Assembly (NCBI GenBank): GCA_001552895.1 | Contig: KQ959616.1 | Coordinates: 58,669 to 122,668 of the forward strand | Direction of reading: 5' to 3' | Source of the DNA: Tissierellia bacterium KA00581 | Lineage (GTDB): Bacteria > Bacillota > Clostridia > Tissierellales > Peptoniphilaceae | Length of the DNA: 64,000 nucleotides | Shown: piece after piece, positions 56,201 through 64,000 of the stretch | Layout of the letters: every line of letters begins with the position of its first letter | How positions within the stretch are numbered: the stretch's first letter is position 1 | The notes under the pieces: model-generated | Told to the model about the DNA's origin: nothing | Databases searched by the model: none | The model's input: the letters and a program-made list of their open reading frames with translations, nothing else | Program-made: the position numbers and the translations under genes

Positions 56201-57212
56201 TAGAATTTTTCAACTTATAAAACCAGGATTTATTTCAGTTAAATATGTAGATGAAGATTTTGAAAAAAATAAAGTTATTGTAAAGCCACTTTATATATCG
56301 TTATGTCATGCAGATCAAAGATATTATCTTGGAAAGAGAGATCCTAAAGTTTTAGAAAAAAAACTTCCTATGGCTCTTATACATGAATCTTGTGGTGAGG
56401 TTGTTTTTGATCCTACAGGTAATTTTAAAGTTGGAGATAAAGTTTCTATGATACCAAATACACCGCCTTGTAAATTTGATAATAATCTATATGAAAATTA
56501 TGTTAAAGGAACTTTCTTTTTATCAAGTGGACATGATGGATTTATGAGAGAATTTGTAAAAATTTCACCAGATAGATTGGTTAAATTTGAAAATATTGAT
56601 TTGCCAATAGCCTCAACTTTAGAATTTATTTCTGTTGGATTTCATGGTTTAGATCGTTTTGAAAAAAATTCTTTACAAAATAAAGAAGTTATAACAGTTT
56701 TTGGAAGTGGAAGTTTAGCTTTTGTATTATCAAATGTTTTAAAATATAGATTTCCAAAAAGCAAATTAGTTGTTATAGGTAGAAATAAAGAAAAATTAAA
56801 AGTCTTTTCTTTTGCAGATGAAATTTATACTCTTAATGATATACCAGATGGTTTTGAAACAAATCATGCTTTTGAATGTGTTGGAGGAATTGGAAGTGAA
56901 AATGCTATCAATAGTATAATAAATTATATAAAGCCTCAAGGAACTATTATGCTTATGGGAGTTAGTGAAAATAAAGTTTCTATAAATACAAGAGATATCT
57001 TAGAAAAAGGATTAACTTTGATAGGGTGCTCTAGATCTGGAAGATTAGATTTTATTAAAGCTGTAAAAATGTTAGAAAATAGAAAAATACAAAATAGATT
57101 TAGAGCAATAGTTTTTGAAGATAAAGCAATAAAAAATATAAATGATATTCATAGATTTTTTAGTACAGATATAAATATGCCTTTTAAAACTGTTGCAAAA
57201 TGGGAAATTTAA
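56193..57212 (+). CDS. tarJ: Ribulose-5-phosphate reductase TarJ
   Basis: A 339-aa zinc-dependent dehydrogenase of the medium-chain family that reduces ribulose-5-phosphate to ribitol-5-phosphate. C38 in ISLCHADQRYY and H64/E65 in ALIHESCGEV are the catalytic zinc ligands; FGSGSLAFVLSNVL forms the dinucleotide fold. Overlap with tarI shows that the two form the usual CDP-ribitol pair. Confidence 0.9.
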   Translation: MINRIFQLIKPGFISVKYVDEDFEKNKVIVKPLYISLCHADQRYYLGKRDPKVLEKKLPMALIHESCGEVVFDPTGNFKVGDKVSMIPNTPPCKFDNNLYENYVKGTFFLSSGHDGFMREFVKISPDRLVKFENIDLPIASTLEFISVGFHGLDRFEKNSLQNKEVITVFGSGSLAFVLSNVLKYRFPKSKLVVIGRNKEKLKVFSFADEIYTLNDIPDGFETNHAFECVGGIGSENAINSIINYIKPQGTIMLMGVSENKVSINTRDILEKGLTLIGCSRSGRLDFIKAVKMLENRKIQNRFRAIVFEDKAIKNINDIHRFFSTDINMPFKTVAKWEI

Positions 57213-57228
57213 TTAGAAAGAAGATATT

Positions 57229-58074
57229 ATGGATAATATAGATTTAAGAAAATTACAACTTAAAAGTTTGGAAATGGCTAAGTATTTTGTAGAATTTTGT
57301 AAAGAAAATAATTTACTTACATTTCTTTGTGGTGGAGGAGCTATAGGAACTATAAGAAATAAAGGATTTATTCCTTGGGATGATGATTTAGATTTTTTTA
57401 TGCCACGTAATGATTATGAAAAACTTGTTAAACTTTGGAATGAAAAAGCAAATACAAAAAAATATTCTTTAGTAAAATCAAATGAAAATTTAGTTGATCA
57501 TAATCTATTTATAACTATACGTGATAATGAAACTACAGCTATAAAGCCTTATCAAAAAGGAATTAATATAAGTCATGGAGTTGCTTTGGATATAATTCCA
57601 TTAGATGGTTGTCCAAGTGGAAAATTTCAAAGAAAAATACAAATTGCTTGGGCATTAATTTATTCTCTTTTTTGTGCACAAGTTTTACCACAAAAACATG
57701 GAGGATTAAAGAAAAAAGTTTCTAAAATTCTACTTAGTATTTTTTCTTCTTCAAAAGTTAGATATAAAATTTGGAAATTTGCAGAAAAAAAAATGACAAG
57801 ATATAAAATAGAAGATTCTAAATTTATAACAGAACTTTGTTCAGGGCCATTTTATATGAAAAAAATATATAAAAAACAGTGGTTTGCCGATAATTTATAT
57901 TTAAATTTTGAAAATACAAAAATGCCTGTGCCTATTGGATATGATGGATATTTAAAAGAAGCTTTTGGAAATTATATGATTCTTCCTCCAAAAGATAAAC
58001 AAGTTGCTCATCATGATTTATTATTTTTAGATTTGGAAAATAGTTATACTAAATATAAAGATATTTGGAGGTAA
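57229..58074 (+). CDS. LicD-family phosphotransferase, copy 1
   Basis: A 281-aa protein of the LicD/fukutin nucleotidyltransferase-like family. The core is CGGGAIGTIRNKGFIPWDDD with the acidic D51-D55 stretch for metal binding, then MPRNDYEKL. In pneumococcus and Haemophilus LicD adds phosphocholine; animal fukutin and FKRP add ribitol phosphate. Directly after TarIJ, a ribitol-5-phosphate transfer is a reasonable inference. GT4 follows. Confidence 0.88.
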   Translation: MDNIDLRKLQLKSLEMAKYFVEFCKENNLLTFLCGGGAIGTIRNKGFIPWDDDLDFFMPRNDYEKLVKLWNEKANTKKYSLVKSNENLVDHNLFITIRDNETTAIKPYQKGINISHGVALDIIPLDGCPSGKFQRKIQIAWALIYSLFCAQVLPQKHGGLKKKVSKILLSIFSSSKVRYKIWKFAEKKMTRYKIEDSKFITELCSGPFYMKKIYKKQWFADNLYLNFENTKMPVPIGYDGYLKEAFGNYMILPPKDKQVAHHDLLFLDLENSYTKYKDIWR

Positions 58075-58081
58075 TTTTGTT

Positions 58082-59191
58082 TTGAAAAAGAAAAAAGTAT
58101 TATTTTTTTTATGGTCTTTTTCTTTAGGTGGTGGTGCTGAAAAAGTACTTTCAACTATTGTAAATAATCTTGATATTGAAAAATATGATATAGATATTTT
58201 AGAAATAGAACGTTTTGATAAAGGATATGAACAAATCAATAGTAATGTTAATATATTAAAATCATGGCAAGATTATAGACAAAATAAAATTATTAGGGCT
58301 ATTCTTTGGAGAATTAGAAAATATTTTCCAAGTTTAGTTAGAAAAATTTTAGTTAGAAAATTTTATGATATAGAAGTTTCTTTTACTGTAATGAATCCTG
58401 CATTTCCTTTTTCTAATAATAAAAATGTTGAAAAAATTTCATGGATTCATGGAAGTATAGAAGATTTTTCTAAAGATTTAGTAAAGAAAAATAATCATAA
58501 AATACAATTACAAAAAGCAGATAAAATAATTGCTGTATCTAAAAAAACTAAAGATTCTATAATTTCTATATATCCTGAATATAAAAATAAGGTTTCTGTA
58601 GTATATAATGGTTATGATTTTGAAAATATAATAGAAAAATCTAAAGAAAATCTAGATATTAATATAAAAGAAAATTCTATTTGCATAGTTGGTAGAATTG
58701 AAAGACAAAAAGGAAGTATGGAGGTTTATCAAGTAGCAAAAAAAATAATTAAAAATCTAAAAAAAGATTATAATTTTTATTTTTTAGGTTCTGGGGAATT
58801 AGAAAATGAATTAAAAGAAAGAATTTTAAAAGATAAACTTACAGATAATATACATATTTTAGGGTATCAAAAAAATCCTTATAAATATATCAAAAATATG
58901 TCCGTTATGTTTTCTATGTCAAAACAAGAGGGCTTTTCTGGGGCTATTGTTGAAGGTATGATTTTAGGAGTTCCTTTTGTTTCAACTGATGTTGGTGGTG
59001 TAGAAGAACTTTCATGTAATGAAAAATTTGGAAAAATTGTTTATAATACTTATGATGCGGTAGAAAAAATTATAAACTACATTGAAAAAAAAGATTCTGT
59101 AAATAAAGAAGAAATGAAAAAATATATTTCTAAATTTACAATAGAAGAACAAATAAAAACTGTAAATAAGTTATTTGATTTTCGGAGGTGA
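58082..59191 (+). CDS. Family 4 glycosyltransferase
   Basis: A 369-aa GT-B retaining transferase. It has SFSLGGGAEKVLSTIVNN at the start, the hinge segment IVGRIERQKGS, and EGFSGAIVEGM with the E283...E291 pair for the donor nucleotide, then GVPFVSTDVGGVEEL. Donor unknown. The TTG start has GGAGGTAA inside the end of the LicD gene. Confidence 0.9.
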   Translation: MKKKKVLFFLWSFSLGGGAEKVLSTIVNNLDIEKYDIDILEIERFDKGYEQINSNVNILKSWQDYRQNKIIRAILWRIRKYFPSLVRKILVRKFYDIEVSFTVMNPAFPFSNNKNVEKISWIHGSIEDFSKDLVKKNNHKIQLQKADKIIAVSKKTKDSIISIYPEYKNKVSVVYNGYDFENIIEKSKENLDINIKENSICIVGRIERQKGSMEVYQVAKKIIKNLKKDYNFYFLGSGELENELKERILKDKLTDNIHILGYQKNPYKYIKNMSVMFSMSKQEGFSGAIVEGMILGVPFVSTDVGGVEELSCNEKFGKIVYNTYDAVEKIINYIEKKDSVNKEEMKKYISKFTIEEQIKTVNKLFDFRR

Positions 59192-59195
59192 TGAT

Positions 59196-60656
59196 TTGAA
59201 AATAGATTTTAAAAAAGTTTATGCTGTAATTACATCAATTTCTTTTTGTATTACTTTACTTTTAATGTTATGTTATATTTTTACAGAAAATCTTGAAATT
59301 TTACTTTTTTTAGTTTGGTCTGTATTTTTAAGTTTTATATTATTTTGTTTTAATAACATTAAATATTATATAATTCATCTATTTTTTTACATAACTATTT
59401 TTATTTTTTTAATTTCTAGACCTACAATTGATTACTTAAATGGAAAATATTTTAATACCTATCAAAAAGATGCTTATGTTTTTGCTTTTTTAATTGTTAT
59501 TATCGCTCTTTTAGCTCTGTTTTTAGGAGGGGTTATTTCCAAATTTACCTTAAAAACAAATAAAGTTACTACTAACAATTTTAAAAATTTAGACTATTTA
59601 AAAAATATTCGTATTGTTTCTATTTTTATATACTTAATATCATATCCGTTTTATGTTTTGAGATTGATAGAGAGATTAATTTTTAAATTAAATACAAATT
59701 ATTATACTTACTATGCTACATTTAAAAGCAAATTACCATATTTTACATACATTTTATCTGCATTTATGTTATATGCAATGTGTGTATATTTAGCTAGTAA
59801 GCCAAGTAAAAAAAATGCAACAATTGTATTATTAACTAATATAATTGCCAATTCCATATATTTGTTAATAGGTACTAGAAATCCATTTATTTTAAGTTTG
59901 ATATTTGCTTTTATATATTATTTTATTAGAAACCAAGAAAGCATTAAAAAGAAATGGTTAGGATTTAAAGAAAAATCTTTGATTTTATTAAGCGTACCAT
60001 CATTGATGATTTTTATGGGACTTATTAATTATATTCGAGATAAAGAAAAAGTTACAAATTTTAATTTATTTAGTATTATTTTAGATTTTATATATAAACA
60101 AGGAACAAGTTTTGGTGTACTTACAAGAGGATATCTCTACAATAGTAATATTGCTATTAGAAATTTTGTAAATTTTACATTTGGTTCGATAATAGAATAT
60201 ATTACAAAGGGAAATTTAGGAAAAATTTTATTTAATACTAAACCATTTACTACTAATACAAATAGTATAGAACTTGCAATAAAAAGTAATAGTTATTCAC
60301 ATAATTTATCATATATTGTTATGAGAAAAAATTATTTGAATGGACATGGTATAGGAAGTAGCTATATTATGGAAAATTTTACAGATTATGGTTATATAGG
60401 AGTTTTTTTATTTAGTTTTATTTTAGGATTTTTATTTATAAGAATGTTAAATTCATCATATAAAAATAAAATTTTAGGATTTTCATGTTCATTAATTATA
60501 TTAAATAATTTGTTTTTTATGCCTAGAAGTAGTTTTTCAGAAAGCTTTTTTAGTTTAATTACTTTTCAGTTTTGGACAATAATTATTATAATATTCTTAT
60601 TAGCTAAATTGATAAATAAAAAAAATTCATATACACTAATAGAAAGGAAGATATAG
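59196..60656 (+). CDS. Wzy-like oligosaccharide polymerase
   Basis: A 486-aa protein with about 11-13 membrane helices and a large loop around residues 270-390, typical in shape of Wzy/O-antigen polymerases, including TRNPFILSLIFAF and NGHGIGSSYIMENFTDYGYI near the C-terminal third. Such proteins join repeat units at the outer face of the membrane. Sequence identity in this family is low, so the call rests on topology and context. TTG at 59196 after GGAGGTGAT is preferred to an earlier in-frame TTG inside the GT gene. Confidence 0.78.
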   Translation: MKIDFKKVYAVITSISFCITLLLMLCYIFTENLEILLFLVWSVFLSFILFCFNNIKYYIIHLFFYITIFIFLISRPTIDYLNGKYFNTYQKDAYVFAFLIVIIALLALFLGGVISKFTLKTNKVTTNNFKNLDYLKNIRIVSIFIYLISYPFYVLRLIERLIFKLNTNYYTYYATFKSKLPYFTYILSAFMLYAMCVYLASKPSKKNATIVLLTNIIANSIYLLIGTRNPFILSLIFAFIYYFIRNQESIKKKWLGFKEKSLILLSVPSLMIFMGLINYIRDKEKVTNFNLFSIILDFIYKQGTSFGVLTRGYLYNSNIAIRNFVNFTFGSIIEYITKGNLGKILFNTKPFTTNTNSIELAIKSNSYSHNLSYIVMRKNYLNGHGIGSSYIMENFTDYGYIGVFLFSFILGFLFIRMLNSSYKNKILGFSCSLIILNNLFFMPRSSFSESFFSLITFQFWTIIIIIFLLAKLINKKNSYTLIERKI

Positions 60657-60657
60657 T

Positions 60658-61692
60658 ATGTTTGAAAATTATTCATTTGGAGATTTATTATCTAATATAT
60701 ACAAAAAAAGAATTTTAAATTTTTTGGTATTTGTTATATTAAGTTGTTTAATTAGTGGATTACTTGTAATTAAAACTATTAATAAAAAAACAATTGTAAA
60801 AGAAGGAGTACAATATTCAAGTTATATTTTATATAAAATAACAGCTCCTAAAAGCGATGACCCTAAACCATTGTATGATAAAAGTGGATATTCAGAATTT
60901 TTTGTAAAACTTTTAGAATCGAATTTAAATGGAGCATATTTATTTAATGATGTTGATGATAAAGTTTTAGATAGAATGTCAAAAGAATTAAGTACATCTA
61001 CTGTAACACTTAAAAATTCAAATTTTGATTATTGGGATAAAAAAGTAGTTGTAAATTATATATCATCTAATTTAGGTGTATCAGTAAAAATACTTACACC
61101 AAGTAAATTGGTTAATGATGAAATAGAAAAAAAGTTTGATATGTTAATAGAAAACTACAAGAATGTATATAAAGGTGTTAAAGTTGATAAATTAAATTCA
61201 AATTATTCAAAGGAATTAATTTCTAAAGAAAATATAAATAGAAATTATAGCTTAAAAAAATTATTAGTAAAAGTTTTTGCTGTAGAAGTTGTAATTTTAA
61301 TTTTTATAACTATTTTAAATTTTATTTTATATATATTTAATCCAACCATAAATAGAGAAGGAGATTACAGTAAATATAATTTAAAATTTGTTCAAGAAGT
61401 TAACTCTATTGAGGATATATTAGCATTTTTAAGCTATAGAATTTCTATAGATAATTTAAAAAAAGTATATATCTTAAGTTCAAATAGTAAAATAATTTCA
61501 AAAATAAAATTAGATAATACAGATAAAATAGAAATAATTAAAGAAAATGAATTTAAAAATTTACTTGATAAAGAAAACTTTGTCTTTTTAGAAGAATATG
61601 GAATTAGTAGATATTCTTCATTCGAAAAGATGTTGCAAAAATTAAAAAATTTAGATAAAAATATATTAGGTGTTATAACATTTAAGTTATAA
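60658..61692 (+). CDS. Wzz-like chain-length protein with degenerate kinase-like tail
   Basis: A 344-aa protein with two membrane helices (about 22-41 and 200-225) enclosing an extracytoplasmic domain of about 155 residues, the Wzz/CpsC layout. The cytoplasmic tail (about 240-344) reads NLKKVYILSSNSKIISKIKL and ends KNLDKNILGVITFKL, like the first and last strands of a BY-kinase/P-loop domain, but has no Walker A (GKS/T) and no tyrosine cluster. It lies after the polymerase and before a terminator, so control of chain length is likely. Confidence 0.7.
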   Translation: MFENYSFGDLLSNIYKKRILNFLVFVILSCLISGLLVIKTINKKTIVKEGVQYSSYILYKITAPKSDDPKPLYDKSGYSEFFVKLLESNLNGAYLFNDVDDKVLDRMSKELSTSTVTLKNSNFDYWDKKVVVNYISSNLGVSVKILTPSKLVNDEIEKKFDMLIENYKNVYKGVKVDKLNSNYSKELISKENINRNYSLKKLLVKVFAVEVVILIFITILNFILYIFNPTINREGDYSKYNLKFVQEVNSIEDILAFLSYRISIDNLKKVYILSSNSKIISKIKLDNTDKIEIIKENEFKNLLDKENFVFLEEYGISRYSSFEKMLQKLKNLDKNILGVITFKL

Positions 61693-61710
61693 TAAAATTA
61701 TTTTTAAATT

Positions 61711-61788
61711 AAAAAAAGAAGTTGATAGCTAATGTACTAAAATTTATCTTTTTAAAATTTTTAGTGCATTAAATACTTCTTTTTTTTT
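61711..61788 (+). terminator. Long hairpin terminator inside the glycan locus
   Basis: Outer arms AAAAAAAGAAGT and ACTTCTTTTTTT enclose a second stem (TAATGTACTAAAA with TTTTAGTGCATTA), followed by a run of nine T. It divides the locus into two transcripts. Confidence 0.85.
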
Positions 61789-61795
61789 ATATAAT

Positions 61796-61824
61796 TTTAT
61801 AAGTTTTTAAATTTATGTTATAAT
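61796..61824 (+). promoter_or_regulatory. Promoter of the second glycan transcript
   Basis: TTTATA, 17-base spacer, TATAAT with an extended -10 TGT, about 30 bases before the ATG at 61855. Confidence 0.65.
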
Positions 61825-61854
61825 ATGGTGTAATTATTTATAACGGAGGTAATT

Positions 61855-62835
61855 ATGGATAAAATAAGCATTATTTTACCAGTTTATAATGTTGAAAAGT
61901 ATGTTGAAAAATGTTTAAATTCAATTAAAAATCAAGATTATAAAAATTTTGAAGCTATAATTGTAGACGATGGATCTAAGGATAAAAGTGTAGAAATTAT
62001 AGAAGCCTTTATCAAAAAAGATGATAGATTTAAATTATATCATAAAGAAAATGGTGGACTTTCAGATGCAAGAAATTTTGGCATGAATTTTGTTACTGGG
62101 AAATTTGTTATTTTTATAGATTCTGATGACTACATTGAAAATAAAATGTTAACTACTCTTTATGAAAATATAACTAAAGAAAAGGCAGATGTTTCTATAT
62201 GCGGAATTTATAATGTTTACATAAATAAAAAAACTAGTCAATGTGAAGATAAAAATATTTATTTTGTATGTGATAAGAATAGATTTTTAAAAGAGTATTT
62301 AATTGGAAAATTAGTTCCTGGAAGTATTTGCAATAAACTTATTAAAGTGGATATTGCAAAAAAAATACAATTTCCTGTAGGAAAAATTTATGAAGACGCC
62401 TTTTATCAATTTGATCTTATAAATTTTGCAAAAAAATATGTTGTTACTACTAATCCTATGTATAATTATTTTCATAGAGAAAACAGTATAACAACAAAAT
62501 CTTATAGTAAAAAAAATCTTGACTATATAGAAATATATAGTAAATTTTATGATTATGTGAAAAGTAAAAATATTGATTTAAAAAAAGAAGCATTTTTTAG
62601 ACTTAGTTATTCATATTTTATAATTTTAGATAAAATGCTTTTAGAAGATGATTATTATAAAATTGATAAATACAATGAAGTTTTAAATTTTTTGAAAAAA
62701 AATTATTTTAAAATTTTTAAAAATAATTATTTTAGATTTACTAGACGTATTGCTTCAATAGCATTAAAAATAAATATTAATTTATATAAATTTTTATTAC
62801 TTAAAGATTTAAAAAAAAATAAAGGAGTAAATTGA
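61855..62835 (+). CDS. Family 2 glycosyltransferase (capsule type)
   Basis: A 326-aa GT-A transferase beginning KISIILPVYNVEKYVEKCL, with IVDDGSKDKS, NGGLSDARNFGM and the DxD-type IFIDSDDYIE (about 87-95). The C-terminal ~100 residues are hydrophobic/basic and may touch the membrane. Donor unknown. CGGAGGT precedes the ATG. Confidence 0.92.
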   Translation: MDKISIILPVYNVEKYVEKCLNSIKNQDYKNFEAIIVDDGSKDKSVEIIEAFIKKDDRFKLYHKENGGLSDARNFGMNFVTGKFVIFIDSDDYIENKMLTTLYENITKEKADVSICGIYNVYINKKTSQCEDKNIYFVCDKNRFLKEYLIGKLVPGSICNKLIKVDIAKKIQFPVGKIYEDAFYQFDLINFAKKYVVTTNPMYNYFHRENSITTKSYSKKNLDYIEIYSKFYDYVKSKNIDLKKEAFFRLSYSYFIILDKMLLEDDYYKIDKYNEVLNFLKKNYFKIFKNNYFRFTRRIASIALKININLYKFLLLKDLKKNKGVN

Positions 62836-62836
62836 T

Positions 62837-63643
62837 ATGAAAAAAGAATATTTATCCATGCAAGAAATAAAAAAAATAGAACTTGATATATTAAAGTATA
62901 TACATAATTTTTGCATTAAAAATAATATAAAATATTTTATAAATTATGGAACACTTCTTGGTGCTATAAGACATAAAGGTTTTATTCCATGGGATGATGA
63001 TATAGATATAATGATGCCAAGAGATGAATATGAAAAATTTATAAATTTATTTTCAAAAGATGATAGTATATATAAAATTGTTTCAATGGATAGTAATAAA
63101 CAGTATTTTAATAATTTTATAAAAGTTATAAATTCAAGAACAAAAATAGAAGATGAAAAAAATTATAAAACTTATGAATGTGGTATTTTTATAGACATAT
63201 TTCCATATGATAAATTTAATGATTTTAATATAGTAAATAAAACATATAACTTAGAAAGTTTTAAACTTCTTACAATATCTAAAAAACATAATATACAATA
63301 TGGAGATAGTAAAATTAAAGACTTGATAAGACTTATATTTTGGATAATTTTACGACCTTTTTCTGCTAGATTTTTTGCTAAAAAGATAGATAAAATAATA
63401 AAGAAAAAAACAGATAAAAATGGTAAATATGTAGGGGTTTTAGGAGAAAAACTTAAAGAAAAGGCTGTTTTTAATTATGATATATTTAATGAGCTTATAG
63501 AAGTAGATTTTGAAAATAATAAATTTTTTGCACCTAAAGAATATGATAAAATACTAAGTCAATATTATGGAGATTATATGAAATTTCCACCTGTAGAAAA
63601 GCAAAAATATTCACATGAAATAAAAGCATATTTTATAGATTAG
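62837..63643 (+). CDS. LicD-family phosphotransferase, copy 2
   Basis: A 268-aa protein with the core INYGTLLGAIRHKGFIPWDD and the acidic D53-D57 stretch, then MMPRDEYEKF. It is closer to the next gene than to the LicD gene after tarJ. The substrate is unknown; phosphocholine or polyol phosphate are both possible. It starts one base after the glycosyltransferase. Confidence 0.9.
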   Translation: MKKEYLSMQEIKKIELDILKYIHNFCIKNNIKYFINYGTLLGAIRHKGFIPWDDDIDIMMPRDEYEKFINLFSKDDSIYKIVSMDSNKQYFNNFIKVINSRTKIEDEKNYKTYECGIFIDIFPYDKFNDFNIVNKTYNLESFKLLTISKKHNIQYGDSKIKDLIRLIFWIILRPFSARFFAKKIDKIIKKKTDKNGKYVGVLGEKLKEKAVFNYDIFNELIEVDFENNKFFAPKEYDKILSQYYGDYMKFPPVEKQKYSHEIKAYFID

Positions 63644-63651
63644 GAGTTTTT

Positions 63652-64000
63652 ATGAAAAAAAGATTAACTGTTGATGAAATAAAAAATTATGAATTAAATA
63701 TTTTAAAATTCATAGATTCTATATGTAAAAAATATAATATAAAATATTTTGTAAACTATGGTACATTAATTGGAGCTATAAGACATAAAGGTTTTATTCC
63801 ATGGGATGATGATATAGATATTTCAATGTATAGAGAAGATTATGAAAAATTTTATAAAGCTGTTTTAAAAGAAAACAATCAAAGATATACTATTTTATCA
63901 AAAGATAATTCGAATTGGTATTTTCAAAATTTTTATGTTGTAATAGATAAAAATACATTACTAGAAGATAATGTAAAATATAAAAGAAAAGATACTAATA
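63652..64000 (+). CDS. LicD-family phosphotransferase, copy 3 (runs off the window)
   Basis: The first 116 codons of another LicD gene, with VNYGTLIGAIRHKGFIPWDD, the acidic D52-D56 stretch and REDYEKFY. The shared GAIRHKGFIPWDDDID core with the preceding gene shows recent tandem duplication or a paralogous array. TAGGAG precedes the ATG. The 3' end is outside the window. Confidence 0.88.
   Translation, partial: MKKRLTVDEIKNYELNILKFIDSICKKYNIKYFVNYGTLIGAIRHKGFIPWDDDIDISMYREDYEKFYKAVLKENNQRYTILSKDNSNWYFQNFYVVIDKNTLLEDNVKYKRKDTN

Noticed and set aside
1-64000. tRNA, rRNA, CRISPR array or intact transposase
   Set aside because: Looked for on both strands by eye: no T-loop/GTTCRA clusters, no regularly spaced repeats and no transposase motifs were seen. 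A tRNAscan or CRISPR search would settle it.

Overview
The window is very AT-rich chromosomal DNA from a low-GC Gram-positive anaerobe. HPr kinase/phosphorylase, SepF, the YlxM-Ffh-RpsP-KhpA-RimM-TrmD-RplS operon, a clostridial-type flavodoxin, GrdX, frequent TTG starts and strong AGGAGG ribosome binding sites all point to Firmicutes. The Tissierellia/Peptoniphilaceae (Parvimonas-like) is the best guess; this is inference from gene content and base composition, not a database match. Nearly all genes are on the + strand; only flavodoxin and grdX are on the - strand.

Layout. (1) 1-4066 is an accessory, decaying region: a possible eroded methyltransferase tail, two small membrane proteins (DUF3784-like and SdpI-like), a 627-aa membrane protein I do not recognise, and two pseudogenes. 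(2) 4067-11362 is housekeeping: Xaa-Pro aminopeptidase, uvrC, hprK, murB, rapZ, yvcK, tightly packed. (3) 11431-17712 is a magnesium-transport module: two MgtA-type P-type ATPases, a winged-helix regulator without a receiver domain, and an unlisted 53-aa membrane peptide. (4) 17841-27298: two PAP2 phosphatases, purA, a HlyD-like protein, yggS, sepF, ylmH, lspA, ung, rluD, GNAT, cyclophilin, tdk. (5) 27327-31259: signal recognition particle/ribosomal operon behind a strong promoter whose start point coincides with a terminator-like hairpin. (6) 31328-41583: rarA, asnS, ispD, ispF, metK, patB, a divergent RelA/SpoT-fold protein, an AcpS-NnrD fusion and alr.

(7) 41641-47469 is a mixed region: flavodoxin on the - strand, a decayed radical SAM/SPASM maturase gene next to an MFS exporter, bracketed by two copies of a ~150-bp element carrying a promoter and hairpin, then a surface protein, a split ThrE-type amino-acid exporter and an isolated grdX. 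(8) 47589-53694: dnaE, pfkA, pyk. (9) 53710 to the window end is a surface-glycan locus: initiating phosphoglycosyl transferase, glycosyltransferases, TarI/TarJ (CDP-ribitol synthesis), at least three LicD-family transferases, a Wzy-like polymerase and a Wzz-like protein with a degenerate kinase-like tail. The last LicD gene runs off the window.

The most noteworthy points are the CDP-ribitol/LicD pairing without a TarL/TagF-type polymerase, the divergent RelA/SpoT-like protein, the AcpS-NnrD fusion, the promoter/hairpin overlap before ylxM, the mgtA module with its small peptide and receiver-less regulator, and the repeat-flanked radical SAM remnant. I did not find a clearly new multi-gene system. 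No tRNA, rRNA, CRISPR array or intact insertion sequence was seen.
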